Under the pieces are notes generated by a model, which was given only the letters and a program-made list of their open reading frames with translations, made no database searches and had not been told where the DNA came from. Made by a program: the position numbers and the translations under genes. Of a stretch of 64,000 bases of DNA, positions 1 to 7,640 are shown one piece after another. The stretch is taken from assembly GCA_011050525.1 (NCBI GenBank), contig DRFO01000004.1:52550-116549 (forward strand). The letters run 5' to 3'. Each line of letters starts with the position of its first letter. Position 1 is the stretch's first letter. This DNA comes from Halopseudomonas xinjiangensis. GTDB lineage: Bacteria > Pseudomonadota > Gammaproteobacteria > Pseudomonadales > Pseudomonadaceae.

Positions 1-51
1 CGTTGTGGCGAACACAGCACATGCCAAGGCCAGCGGGTGGAGTCGTTTCAT
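1..51 (-). CDS. N-terminus of a secreted protein, cut by the window edge
   Basis: On the minus strand an ATG at 51 is preceded by AAGGAA at a good ribosome-binding distance. It opens 17 codons reading MKRLHPLALACAVFATT, which has the shape of a signal peptide (two basic residues, then a hydrophobic core). The rest lies outside the window, so the product is unknown beyond being exported. A possible promoter with a TATAGT -10 box lies between this start and the rhlE terminator at about 100-110. The gene is separate from rhlE, which ends upstream of it with its own terminator. Confidence 0.5.
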   Translation of the reverse strand, partial: MKRLHPLALACAVFATT

Positions 52-162
52 TGTAGTTCCTTGCATTAGTCGTCTGGGTACAGGCGGGACTCGGTTGCAT
101 CTGACTATAGACGGAAGCTCGCCTGGCGGCCAAGAAGAGGTTGTTGGGGAGCGCAAGCCGGA

Positions 163-190
163 CAACAAAAGGCCCAGCATAGCTGGGCCC
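163..190 (-). terminator. Rho-independent terminator of rhlE
   Basis: On the minus strand an 8-bp GC-rich stem (GGCCCAGC pairing with GCTGGGCC, 171-178 and 182-189) is followed by TTTTGTTGT. It lies 21 bases after the rhlE stop codon and separates rhlE from the next minus-strand gene. Confidence 0.85.
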
Positions 191-210
191 TGGATCGTAC
201 CGACGAGTGA

Positions 211-1695
211 TTATCTACCAAACAATGCTGGCTTCTCACGCTGCGGGCGATTGCTGGACGGACGCGACGAGTTGCCTCGTGGGGCTGGCGCAGCCGCCTT
301 GTTGCCATTGGCCTGATGACGCCTTTCTTCTGCCACTGCATCGTGCCGCTCATTAAGAGCCGGGCGCGCTGCTCGCTGCTCGCCGCGTGGTTTCTCGCCG
401 CGGGGCTTTTCGCTGCGGGGCTTGTCATTGCGACCTTGACCGCGGCCCTGGTTCGCAGCGCCCGCACCGGCGGGCCGTTGACCCCGGCCATTGCCTGGCG
501 CGCCACGAGCACGCTCTGGCCGGTCATTGTTGAGTTCGGCCTGGGCCGGTGGCTCAAAGCCCTTCAGGCTGCCTTCTTCGATCTTCTGCCTGGTCATCCG
601 CTCGATGTCCTTCAGCAGTTTTTCTTCGTCAGGGCTCACCAGTGATACGGCGCCGCCACTGCGGCCAGCGCGACCGGTGCGGCCGATGCGGTGAACATAG
701 TCTTCAGCCACGTTGGGCAACTCGAAGTTGATCACGTGCGGCAACTGGTCGATGTCCAGGCCGCGAGCGGCGATATCGGTGGCAACCAGGATGCGCAGCT
801 TGTTGGCTTTGAAATCGGCCAGCGCTTTGGTGCGCGCGCTCTGGCTCTTGTTGCCATGGATCGCCGCCGCGGGCAGACCGTTCTTGTCCAGGTACTCGGC
901 CAGGCGATTCGCGCCGTGTTTGGTACGAGTGAAGACCAGCACCTGCTCCCAGGCGCCGTCGGTGATCAAATGAGCTACCAGAGCCCGCTTGTGACCGGCG
1001 GATACGCGATAAACGCGCTGTTCGATACGTTCGACCGTCGTATTGGGAGGCGTCACCTGAATGCGCGCCGGATTGTTCAGCAGCTTGTTGGCCAGGTCGG
1101 TAATGTCCTTGGAGAACGTCGCGGAGAACAACAGGCTCTGACGCGCAGACGGCAGCTTGGCGATGACCTTTTTCACGTCATGGACGAAGCCCATGTCGAG
1201 CATGCGGTCGGCTTCGTCGAGTACCAGAATTTCGACCTTTGACAGATCCACGGCGCGTTGGCCGACCAGATCGAGCAAGCGACCGGGGCAGGCAACCAGC
1301 ACATCAAGGCCGGGTGCGATAGCTTTCATCTGCGGATTGGCGCCTACGCCGCCGAAGACGCAGGCCGTTTTCATCGGCAATTCACCGCCGTAGGTCTGGA
1401 AGCTTTCGTGAACCTGCGCCGCCAGTTCACGTGTTGGAGTCAAAACCAGCACCCGAACCTGCTTGGGCACGCGGCGATGGGTAGAGTCTGGGTGCCCCAT
1501 CGGAAACAGTTTTTCCAGAATCGGCAAGGCAAAGCCGGCAGTCTTGCCGGTGCCGGTTTGGGCGGCGACCATCAGGTCGCGACCTTCGAGCACAGCCGGG
1601 ATGGCCTGTGACTGGACGGGAGTAGGAGTGGTGTAACCAGTGGCCGCGACTGCGCGAACGAGCAGGTCGGAGAGACCGAGAGAAGCAAAGGACAT
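211..1695 (-). CDS. rhlE: DEAD-box ATP-dependent RNA helicase RhlE
   Basis: This 494-residue protein unwinds RNA duplexes using ATP. RhlE proteins act in ribosome maturation and RNA decay in the cytoplasm. The Q motif lies at about 22-28 ([12 protein letters not shown]), Walker A at about 45-52 (AQTGTGKT), DEAD at about 160, SAT at about 191 and the HRIGRTGR box at about 336. After about residue 380 the helicase core gives way to a long basic tail rich in Arg, Gly, Asn and Lys, typical of RhlE and likely to bind RNA non-specifically. The gene has its own promoter-like -10 box and a strong terminator, so it is probably monocistronic. A second DEAD-box gene, dbpA, lies about 20 kb away. Confidence 0.92.
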   Translation of the reverse strand: MSFASLGLSDLLVRAVAATGYTTPTPVQSQAIPAVLEGRDLMVAAQTGTGKTAGFALPILEKLFPMGHPDSTHRRVPKQVRVLVLTPTRELAAQVHESFQTYGGELPMKTACVFGGVGANPQMKAIAPGLDVLVACPGRLLDLVGQRAVDLSKVEILVLDEADRMLDMGFVHDVKKVIAKLPSARQSLLFSATFSKDITDLANKLLNNPARIQVTPPNTTVERIEQRVYRVSAGHKRALVAHLITDGAWEQVLVFTRTKHGANRLAEYLDKNGLPAAAIHGNKSQSARTKALADFKANKLRILVATDIAARGLDIDQLPHVINFELPNVAEDYVHRIGRTGRAGRSGGAVSLVSPDEEKLLKDIERMTRQKIEEGSLKGFEPPAQAELNNDRPERARGAPGNGRGQRPAGAGAANQGRGQGRNDKPRSEKPRGEKPRGEQRAARPALNERHDAVAEERRHQANGNKAAAPAPRGNSSRPSSNRPQREKPALFGR

Positions 1696-1759
1696 TCAGA
1701 TAACCCTGTGATGGCCGTTGCGAACGGGTTGTCCGTGCGGCCTGTGATGAAGGGGCGCG

Positions 1760-1790
1760 ATTATAACAGAAAGCCGACGTAGACGTTGAA
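1760..1790 (-). promoter_or_regulatory. Likely sigma-70 promoter of rhlE
   Basis: A perfect TATAAT lies on the minus strand at 1765-1760, about 65 bases before the rhlE start. A TTCAAC lies 19 bases upstream, which is wide spacing for a -35 box. The -10 box is convincing and the -35 weak. Confidence 0.4.
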
Positions 1791-1805
1791 CAGAGTGCCG
1801 GACGG

Positions 1806-2570
1806 TCAGTGAGCGGCGGCTGGGATGATCTGCCCATCGAGCCCTAGCCCGTATTTGTGTTGAATGCTGGCGTATTCGTCGGTCTGCTTGAAATCGCGCA
1901 GCGCTTGCCCAAACTCCTCGCCCAATCGTTCAAACTCCGGAGCCCGGCGGAAAGCCAGAAAGTAGTCGCCTTTACTCAGGGGCGTGCTGTGGTAGCTGAC
2001 CTGATCATCAATGCCCAGTCTTTTGCTGGTATGAATTCCGGCTGGGCGGCTGATGACGACCATATCGATGCGACCATGAACGAGCTTCAGCAGGTTCGAT
2101 TCGAACGTGGGTGCGGGTTCCCGCGTGAAATAGTCGGCGGTCATGAATTCTTCGTTGTTGTAGTGATAGCCAGGTGAGACGCCTATGGTCAGGCCTCGCA
2201 GGTCCTCCAGGCGTTCAAACGGGAAGGGGCGGCTCGAGACATAGAACAGGACAGTCACATTGGTGGAAAAGGGCTCGTCCGGGAAAATAAAGTGCTCCAG
2301 ACGCTTGGCGTCCGGGCTGATGTCCAATACCGCATCGGCGGCGCCTGTCTGGACCGTGTGCAAGGCGCGGCGCCACGGCATCAATTCCCAGCTTACCTGG
2401 TAGCCGAGCTGCTTCAGCAGAATGTCCGCGACTTCCTTGTCCGACCCCTTTATTTCGCCATCTTTGGCGAAGATATAGGGCGGCCACTCTTCGCTGACGA
2501 TGCGCAGGGGAGCTGCCAGCAGCGGAGTGGTTAGGAATAGACAGAGCAGAGTGCCGATAAGCGTTTTCAT
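1806..2570 (-). CDS. Periplasmic solute-binding protein, SBP family 3 type
   Basis: This 254-residue protein begins with a clear signal peptide (MKTLIGTLLCLFLTTPLLAA). The mature part starts PLRIVSEEWPPYIF, the usual opening of family 3 (polar amino acid type) binding proteins. It shows the GADAVLDIS-type and GVSPGYHY-type segments of the two-lobed fold. No permease or ATPase gene is nearby, so it is an orphan whose ligand cannot be read from sequence. Many such orphans in Pseudomonas act as sensors rather than transporters. It follows metF on the same strand with only 9 bases between them and could be cotranscribed with it. Confidence 0.75.
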   Translation of the reverse strand: MKTLIGTLLCLFLTTPLLAAPLRIVSEEWPPYIFAKDGEIKGSDKEVADILLKQLGYQVSWELMPWRRALHTVQTGAADAVLDISPDAKRLEHFIFPDEPFSTNVTVLFYVSSRPFPFERLEDLRGLTIGVSPGYHYNNEEFMTADYFTREPAPTFESNLLKLVHGRIDMVVISRPAGIHTSKRLGIDDQVSYHSTPLSKGDYFLAFRRAPEFERLGEEFGQALRDFKQTDEYASIQHKYGLGLDGQIIPAAAH

Positions 2571-2579
2571 CAGATCGGT

Positions 2580-3440
2580 CTAGTTACTGTGACTGCTCGC
2601 ATGCAGGTTTCGCCATACCGCCAGGCTGGGCTCGGCCTGGTTCAGGGTATAGAAGTGCAACCCTGGCGCGCCGCCTTCCAGCAAGCGTTCACACATGCGG
2701 CTTATCACGTCGGTGCCGAAGCTGCTGATGCTGGCGCTATCATCGCCATAGGCTTCCAGCTGCTTGCGAATCCAGCGTGGAATTTCTGCACCACAGGCAT
2801 CCGAGAAACGCGCCAGTTTGCTGTAGTTGGTGATGGGCATGATGCCCGGAATTACCGGTATATCCACACCCGCTTTGCGTACGCGATCGACAAAGTTGAA
2901 ATAACAGTCGGCATTGAAGAAGTATTGGGTAATCGCGCTGTCGGCACCCGCCTGCGCCTTGCGCACAAAATTTTCCAGGTCAGCTTCAAAGTGCCGGGCC
3001 TGCGGGTGCGCTTCAGGATAGGCCGCCACTTCGATGGTGAAGTGATCGCCGGTTTCGTCGCGGATGAATTCCACCAGTTCATTGGCGTAACGCAACTCAC
3101 CGGACGCCTGGCCCATGCCCGATGGCAGATCACCCCGCAGGGCCACAATGCGCTTGATGCCGGAGGCGCGGTATTGCTGGAGCAGGCTGCGCAAATCTGC
3201 CTTGGAATCGCCTACACAGGACAGGTGGGGCGCCGTGGGCACCTTCACTTCCTGGTCGAGTTGCAACACGGTATTCAACGTGCGGTCCCGGGTAGAGCCG
3301 CCCGCGCCATAGGTGACCGAGAAGAATTCGGGCTTTTCCGCGGCCATTACGTGTGCAGCAGCGATGAGCTTTTCATGGCCTGCATCGGTTTTGGTTGGAA
3401 AGAATTCGAAGCTGATGACGGGTTTGTTCGGGTTATTCAT
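2580..3440 (-). CDS. metF: Methylenetetrahydrofolate reductase
   Basis: This flavoprotein of 286 residues reduces 5,10-methylene-THF to 5-methyl-THF, the methyl donor for homocysteine remethylation. The start MNNPNKPVISFEFFPTKT is chosen because FEFFPPK-type sequence marks the first strand of the MetF barrel and GGAA lies just upstream. A longer in-frame start at 3467 adds nine residues with no similarity. VTYGAGGSTRDRT and the HLSCVG segment are family hallmarks. It lies downstream of ahcY, the order in which SAH-riboswitch-controlled ahcY-metF operons occur in pseudomonads, so it is probably governed by the same leader. A 14-bp perfect hairpin lies between the two genes. Confidence 0.95.
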   Translation of the reverse strand: MNNPNKPVISFEFFPTKTDAGHEKLIAAAHVMAAEKPEFFSVTYGAGGSTRDRTLNTVLQLDQEVKVPTAPHLSCVGDSKADLRSLLQQYRASGIKRIVALRGDLPSGMGQASGELRYANELVEFIRDETGDHFTIEVAAYPEAHPQARHFEADLENFVRKAQAGADSAITQYFFNADCYFNFVDRVRKAGVDIPVIPGIMPITNYSKLARFSDACGAEIPRWIRKQLEAYGDDSASISSFGTDVISRMCERLLEGGAPGLHFYTLNQAEPSLAVWRNLHASSHSN

Positions 3441-3485
3441 GGGGTTTCCGGCCCGTACTACGGGCAAAGTCGTATCTGTGCCTTT

Positions 3486-3518
3486 CCCTGCGGCAGCCGC
3501 AAAACGGCTGCCGCAGGG
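3486..3518. repeat. Perfect 14-bp stem-loop between ahcY and metF
   Basis: CCCTGCGGCAGCCG (3486-3499) and CGGCTGCCGCAGGG (3505-3518) pair perfectly around a five-base loop. Neither strand has a T-run after the stem, so it is not a standard intrinsic terminator. It may protect or process the ahcY-metF mRNA, or be a short palindromic repeat. Confidence 0.7.
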
Positions 3519-3536
3519 ATCCTTGCTCGATGTCGA

Positions 3537-4943
3537 TCAATAGCGGTAGCTGTCCGGCTTGAACGGACCTTCCTGGCTGACGCCAATATAATCGGCCTGC
3601 TGCTGGGTCAGTCGCGTAACGACCCCACCGAAGCCCTTGACCATTTCCAGAGCGACTTCTTCGTCGAGCTTCTTCGGCAGCACCATGACCGTGACATTTG
3701 CGGTTTTTTCGGTTACCGGAAGATCAGCGAATTTCTCGTTATACAGATGGATCTGCGCCAATACCTGGTTGGCGAAGGAGCCATCCATGATCCGGCTCGG
3801 GTGTCCGGTGGCGTTGCCCAGGTTCACCAGGCGGCCTTCGGCGAGCAGGATCAGGTAATCGTCATTCTGCACGTCGATGTCCTTGCCGGTGCGGTGGATC
3901 TTGTGCACCTGCGGCTTGACCTCTTCCCAGCCCCAGTTCTTACGCATGAAAGCGGTATCGATTTCATTGTCGAAGTGGCCGATGTTGCAAACCACCGCGC
4001 GCTTCTTCAGCGCCTTGAGCATGCCGGCGTCACAGACGTTGGCATTGCCGGTAGTGGTGACGATCAGATCGATCTTGCCCAGCAGCGCTGTATCCACGCT
4101 GGCTTCGGTGCCGTCGTTAATGCCGTTTTTGTAGGGCGATACGACTTCGTAGCCGTCCATGCAGGCCTGCATGGCACAAATCGGGTCGACTTCGGTGATC
4201 TTGACGATCATGCCTTCCTGGCGCAGCGAGGCAGCCGAACCCTTGCCCACGTCACCATAACCGACGACCAGCGCCTGTTTGCCGGAGAGCAGGTGGTCGG
4301 TGGCGCGCTTGATGGCGTCGTTCAGGCTGTGACGGCAGCCGTACTTGTTGTCGTTCTTGCTTTTGGTCACCGAGTCATTGACGTTGATGGCCGGAATTTT
4401 CAAAGTGCCTTTCTTCAGCATGTCCTGCAGGCGGTGCACGCCGGTAGTGGTCTCTTCGGTCACGCCATGCACGCGTTCAAGCGCCTGGGGATACTTGTCA
4501 TGCAGGATCTGGGTCAGGTCGCCGCCATCATCCAGGATCATGTTGGCGTCCCATGGCTGGCCGTCCTTGAGAATGGTCTGCTCGATGCACCATTCGTACT
4601 CTTCTTCGGTCTCGCCCTTCCAGGCAAACACCGGGATGCCGGCTGCGGCGATGGCGGCAGCGGCCTGATCCTGGGTGGAAAAGATGTTGCAACTGGACCA
4701 ACGGACTTCAGCGCCCAGGGAGGTCAAGGTTTCGATCAGCACGGCGGTCTGGATAGTCATGTGAATGCAGCCGAGGATTCTGGCGCCCTTCAATGGCTGC
4801 TCACCGGCGTACTTGCGCCGCATCGCCATCAGCGCCGGCATTTCCGACTCGGCGATAATGATTTCACGACGGCCCCAGTCGGCCAGGGTCATGTCAGCTA
4901 CTTTGTAATCGTTGAAATCTTTGGTGTTCATAACAGCACTCAT
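3537..4943 (-). CDS. ahcY: S-adenosylhomocysteine hydrolase (adenosylhomocysteinase)
   Basis: This NAD-dependent tetrameric enzyme (468 residues) splits S-adenosylhomocysteine into adenosine and homocysteine, relieving product inhibition of methyltransferases. Family signatures include [16 protein letters not shown], the [11 protein letters not shown] segment and the NAD-binding [11 protein letters not shown]. The C-terminus KPDSYRY is the conserved end carrying the Lys and Tyr that close the NAD site. The start [13 protein letters not shown] at 4943 has GGAG eight bases upstream. The open frame extends to 5135, but that part is the untranslated leader. That leader contains the interrupted SAH riboswitch described separately, so expression should rise with SAH. 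Confidence 0.96.
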   Translation of the reverse strand: MSAVMNTKDFNDYKVADMTLADWGRREIIIAESEMPALMAMRRKYAGEQPLKGARILGCIHMTIQTAVLIETLTSLGAEVRWSSCNIFSTQDQAAAAIAAAGIPVFAWKGETEEEYEWCIEQTILKDGQPWDANMILDDGGDLTQILHDKYPQALERVHGVTEETTTGVHRLQDMLKKGTLKIPAINVNDSVTKSKNDNKYGCRHSLNDAIKRATDHLLSGKQALVVGYGDVGKGSAASLRQEGMIVKITEVDPICAMQACMDGYEVVSPYKNGINDGTEASVDTALLGKIDLIVTTTGNANVCDAGMLKALKKRAVVCNIGHFDNEIDTAFMRKNWGWEEVKPQVHKIHRTGKDIDVQNDDYLILLAEGRLVNLGNATGHPSRIMDGSFANQVLAQIHLYNEKFADLPVTEKTANVTVMVLPKKLDEEVALEMVKGFGGVVTRLTQQQADYIGVSQEGPFKPDSYRY

Positions 4944-4951
4944 TTTGGTGT

Positions 4952-4973
4952 CTCCATTCGTTCGGACGAATGG
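4952..4973 (-). promoter_or_regulatory. Hairpin covering the ahcY ribosome-binding site
   Basis: On the minus strand CCATTCGT (4973-4966) pairs with ACGAATGG (4961-4954) around a four-base loop. The last GG of the stem are the first bases of the GGAG Shine-Dalgarno at 4955-4952. The first CC of the stem are also the end of the GCGCCC pseudoknot strand of the riboswitch, so the two helices compete. This fits a switch in which ligand binding frees the ribosome site. Pairing is seen directly. The mechanism is inferred. Confidence 0.6.
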
Positions 4974-5190
4974 GCGCGGTTGGTTCTTTGTGTTCCCGGC
5001 CGAGCCTGACGAGTTGGGTGGGACTGGGTCTGTGCAGGCGAAGTACTGCGACGGTGGACGCGCCGTGAATACGTCCCTGTAGGCTCGACGGTGGCATCCA
5101 TGCCACCGACGGTCCACCATCGCAGTTCTTCGCAAGCATCCTCTAGCCTCGCTTGCCCTCTCGCTGCAGCGCCCCTCGGTCGGGGTCAGT
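4970..5190 (-). promoter_or_regulatory. SAH riboswitch of ahcY, with a repeat inserted in its variable hairpin
   Basis: Both conserved halves of the SAH riboswitch (Rfam SAH_riboswitch, normally well under 120 nt) are present in the ahcY leader on the minus strand. The 5' half is CCGAGGGGCGCTGC (5182-5169) and the 3' half is CAGGCTCGG (5009-5001), followed by ACCGCGCCC (4980-4972). Stem P1 forms from CCCGACCGAG and CTCGGCCGGG, nine of ten pairs. GGGCGC pairs with GCGCCC as the family pseudoknot. A P2 base forms from GCGAG-A-GGG and CCC-AA-CTCGT. Between these lie about 140 extra bases containing a palindromic element. SAH riboswitches raise ahcY expression when SAH accumulates. Whether this one still works is unknown. 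Confidence 0.78.
5038..5133. repeat. MITE-like palindromic element within the riboswitch P2 loop
   Basis: Imperfect terminal inverted repeats of 22 bases (5038-5059 and 5112-5133; outer part GCGAAG, inner part GGTGGAC) flank a core. The core contains a second hairpin, GGTGGCAT/ATGCCACC (5090-5106 region), plus the motif GTCGAGCCTACAGGGACG on the minus strand. From memory, closely similar palindromes recur in intergenic regions of Pseudomonas stutzeri-like and related marine genomes. No transposase is encoded, so it would be a non-autonomous element. A shorter hairpin (GCAAGC/GCTTGC, 5154-5133 on the minus strand) abuts it. No second copy was noticed in this window. Confidence 0.65.
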
Positions 5191-5206
5191 CATGTCGATG
5201 TCGTTG

Positions 5207-6397
5207 CTACAGACCAGCTTCCGCCTTCAACGCCTCGGCGAGGTCGATTTTTTCCCACGGGAAAGTGGTAAAGGTATCGCCTTTTACAGTCATCTCCTGC
5301 GGCGTACGGCCAAAGTGACCATAGGCGGCAGTGGCCCGATACATGGGGTGCAACAGGTCCAGCATGCGAGTGATCGCATAAGGCCGCAGATCGAAATGCG
5401 CACGGACCAGTTGGATGATCTTGTCGTCGCTGATCTTGCCCGTGCCAAAGGTATTGATCGATACGGACGTTGGCAGCGCTACGCCAATGGCATAGGACAC
5501 CTGGATTTCACAGCGCTCGGCCAGGCCTGCGGCCACGATGTTCTTCGCCACGTAGCGACCGGCGTAGGCTGCACTCCGATCAACCTTGGACGGGTCCTTG
5601 CCGGAGAAGGCGCCGCCACCGTGCCGGGCCATCCCGCCGTAGGTATCGACAATGATCTTGCGTCCGGTCAGGCCGCAATCACCCACTGGTCCGCCAATCA
5701 CGAACTTGCCGGTCGGGTTGATGTGATACTGGGTATCGGCGTGCAGCAGCTCGGCGGGAATCACGTGCTTCACTATCACTTCCATCACCGCCTCGCGCAG
5801 ATCGGCCTGGCTGATCTCTGGATTGTGCTGCGTGGACAGCACAATGGCGTCGATGCCGACTACCTTGCCGTTGTCATAACGGCAGGTGACCTGGGACTTG
5901 GCGTCTGGCCGCAGCCAGGACAGTGTGCCGTTCTTGCGCACTTCCGACTGCCGCTCAACCAGGCGATGGGCGAAGGTGATGGGTGCCGGCATCAGCACAT
6001 CGGTTTCGTTGCTGGCATAGCCGAACATCAGGCCCTGATCGCCCGCGCCCTGATCTTCCGGCTTCTGCCGGTCGACGCCCTGGGCTATATCGGGGGACTG
6101 CTTCCCGATGATATTGATCACGCCACAGGTATCGGCGTCGTAGCCGACATCGGAGGAGGTGTAACCCACGTCCTTTATGACGCTGCGTACCAGGTCCTCG
6201 AGGTCGACCCAGGCGGTGGTGGAAATTTCGCCACCGACAATGGCGACCCCGGTTTTCACCATGGTTTCGCAAGCCACACGGGCATACTTGTCTTCGGTGA
6301 TGATCGCATCCAGCACCGCGTCGGAAATCTGGTCGGCCAGCTTGTCGGGATGACCTTCGGAGACCGATTCCGAGGTAAAGATCGAGTAATCGCTCAT
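5207..6397 (-). CDS. metK: S-adenosylmethionine synthetase
   Basis: This enzyme of 396 residues makes S-adenosylmethionine from ATP and methionine. The start [19 protein letters not shown] carries the His of the ATP site near residue 17 and has AGGA upstream. The longer frame to 6568 overlaps the preceding gene. [12 protein letters not shown] and [19 protein letters not shown] are the two family signatures. It starts one base beyond the stop codon of the SahR-type regulator gene and is therefore almost certainly cotranscribed with it. ahcY follows after a leader of about 260 bases containing the SAH riboswitch. Synthesis and recycling of the methyl donor are thus adjacent but can be tuned separately. 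Confidence 0.96.
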   Translation of the reverse strand: MSDYSIFTSESVSEGHPDKLADQISDAVLDAIITEDKYARVACETMVKTGVAIVGGEISTTAWVDLEDLVRSVIKDVGYTSSDVGYDADTCGVINIIGKQSPDIAQGVDRQKPEDQGAGDQGLMFGYASNETDVLMPAPITFAHRLVERQSEVRKNGTLSWLRPDAKSQVTCRYDNGKVVGIDAIVLSTQHNPEISQADLREAVMEVIVKHVIPAELLHADTQYHINPTGKFVIGGPVGDCGLTGRKIIVDTYGGMARHGGGAFSGKDPSKVDRSAAYAGRYVAKNIVAAGLAERCEIQVSYAIGVALPTSVSINTFGTGKISDDKIIQLVRAHFDLRPYAITRMLDLLHPMYRATAAYGHFGRTPQEMTVKGDTFTTFPWEKIDLAEALKAEAGL

Positions 6398-6398
6398 G

Positions 6399-7418
6399 TC
6401 ACTGTCCTTTGTTCGGGTTCTGTTGATTGATGTCTGGTTTGGTGAACTGCTGCACCTGGAGCTGGAAGCCATTGCGCAAACCGATGTACAGATTGGCGCG
6501 GGATTCCAGGCCTGCGTTGATGGCCCATCGATTGAGATCTTCCTGGTCGAAGCCGAGCCATAGGTCACCGCAGGTTTCCCTGACCCACACCTGGTCGTGA
6601 CCGCACAATTCCGTCAGGACCAGGCTGCCTCCCGGTTTCAACAGGTCGGCAAAGCGCTGCATTGCCTCGGCCGGTGCGGGCATGTGGTGAAGGACCATAT
6701 TGCTGACCAGGCAGTCGGCCAGCGGCAGCGCTTGCGGTTGCAATGCGTCCGCCAGCAGGCAGTCGACATTCTTCAGGCCTGCCTCGTTAGCCTGCTGCTT
6801 GGCGCGGTCGAGCATGGCCGGAGAACTCTCCAGCGCCGTTACGCGCTCGAAACGGCTGGCGAGGTCCGGGAGAAAGCCTCCTTCCCCAGGGCCGACTTCG
6901 ATGGCCAGATCACGTGCCGGCAAGGTCAGGCTGTCTATCAGGCTGAGCAGCGGCTCGCGATACAGGCCGAAGTGGGCAATCAGATCCTGTTGCGCCGGCG
7001 TGCCGTCCGCAAAGCGGGCGAAAAACTGTCTGGAGAGTTCCGCGCGCTGGCCGTGCACCGTGGCAATGGCGGCCACCAACTGGGCGTCCAGCGGCAGTGC
7101 ATCAAGCCCCTGCAGCAACTGTTCATGCATCGCCCCCCAGGAACTGTCCGTTGCGGGCAGGCTGCGCCGATAGAAAATCGAGTTTCCTTCGCGCCGGGTG
7201 CTGACCAGGCCGGCATTGGACAGAACTTTCAAGTGATGGCTCATGCCCGACTGACGCATGGCGAAAATCTGTGCCAGTTCCAGCACGCCGAAGGAGTCGT
7301 TGCGCAAAACTCGCAGAATATCCAGGCGCAGTACATCACCGGTGGCCTTGCAGAACGTGGCCAGTTGTTCGATGGGGTTGTACCGGGGGCGCGCGCTGAT
7401 CAGCGCTATCTCATTCAT
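6399..7418 (-). CDS. sahR: ArsR-family regulator fused to a methyltransferase-like SAH-binding domain (SahR type)
   Basis: This 339-residue protein joins an N-terminal ArsR winged helix (about 10-95, with RLDILRVL and the recognition region [13 protein letters not shown]) to a class I methyltransferase fold. The methyltransferase part has [11 protein letters not shown] as its motif I at about 175. This architecture is that of SahR, an S-adenosylhomocysteine-responsive repressor of methyl-cycle genes in proteobacteria, in which the methyltransferase domain senses SAH. It sits directly upstream of metK and divergent from tkt. A near-perfect palindrome just upstream fits an autoregulatory operator. 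The start at 7418 has no strong ribosome site. An alternative ATG at 7457 lies inside the palindrome. A true methyltransferase activity cannot be excluded. Confidence 0.85.
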   Translation of the reverse strand: MNEIALISARPRYNPIEQLATFCKATGDVLRLDILRVLRNDSFGVLELAQIFAMRQSGMSHHLKVLSNAGLVSTRREGNSIFYRRSLPATDSSWGAMHEQLLQGLDALPLDAQLVAAIATVHGQRAELSRQFFARFADGTPAQQDLIAHFGLYREPLLSLIDSLTLPARDLAIEVGPGEGGFLPDLASRFERVTALESSPAMLDRAKQQANEAGLKNVDCLLADALQPQALPLADCLVSNMVLHHMPAPAEAMQRFADLLKPGGSLVLTELCGHDQVWVRETCGDLWLGFDQEDLNRWAINAGLESRANLYIGLRNGFQLQVQQFTKPDINQQNPNKGQ

Positions 7419-7456
7419 GCGAGGCAGTGTAGTAGGCCGTCCGGGTCTGCGCAACA

Positions 7457-7482
7457 TCTATATCAAAACTTTTAGATATAGA
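7457..7482. promoter_or_regulatory. Probable SahR operator
   Basis: TCTATATC (7457-7464) and GATATAGA (7475-7482) are perfect 8-bp inverted arms, and the spacer AAAACTTTTA is nearly self-complementary, giving an almost complete 26-bp palindrome. It lies between sahR and tkt, 39 bases from the sahR start. ArsR-family dimers bind AT-rich palindromes of about this size. The assignment to SahR rests on position and symmetry. Confidence 0.7.
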
Positions 7483-7640
7483 GTGGCGAGCGTTTTCAGG
7501 AAATAGCTGTAGAAAACCGCCAAATCAGGGTTTTCATTGCCCGATGACGCGGTTTGCGCGAAAATGCCGGCCTCAATTATTGGCCAGCCGGATGCATACT
7601 GGTTGTTGCCGCTTCGCCTTGTCAGCCCCAGGAGTTATTC

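Noticed and set aside
5-316. A 103-codon plus-strand frame at the left edge
   Set aside because: It crosses the rhlE terminator and has no ribosome site. The minus-strand signal peptide at 1-51 is the better reading there.
2589-5009. An 806-codon open frame on the plus strand
   Set aside because: It lies antisense to metF and ahcY and also crosses the ahcY leader. It results from strong codon bias at high GC, and no domain can be read in it.
5041-5070. ACGGCGCGTCC within the palindrome as the riboswitch pseudoknot strand
   Set aside because: It can pair partly with GGGCGC, but the better match ACCGCGCCC lies at 4980-4972 after CAGGCTCGG, in the family order.
5153-6430. A 425-codon open frame on the plus strand
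   Set aside because: It is antisense to metK, with no ribosome site or recognisable product.
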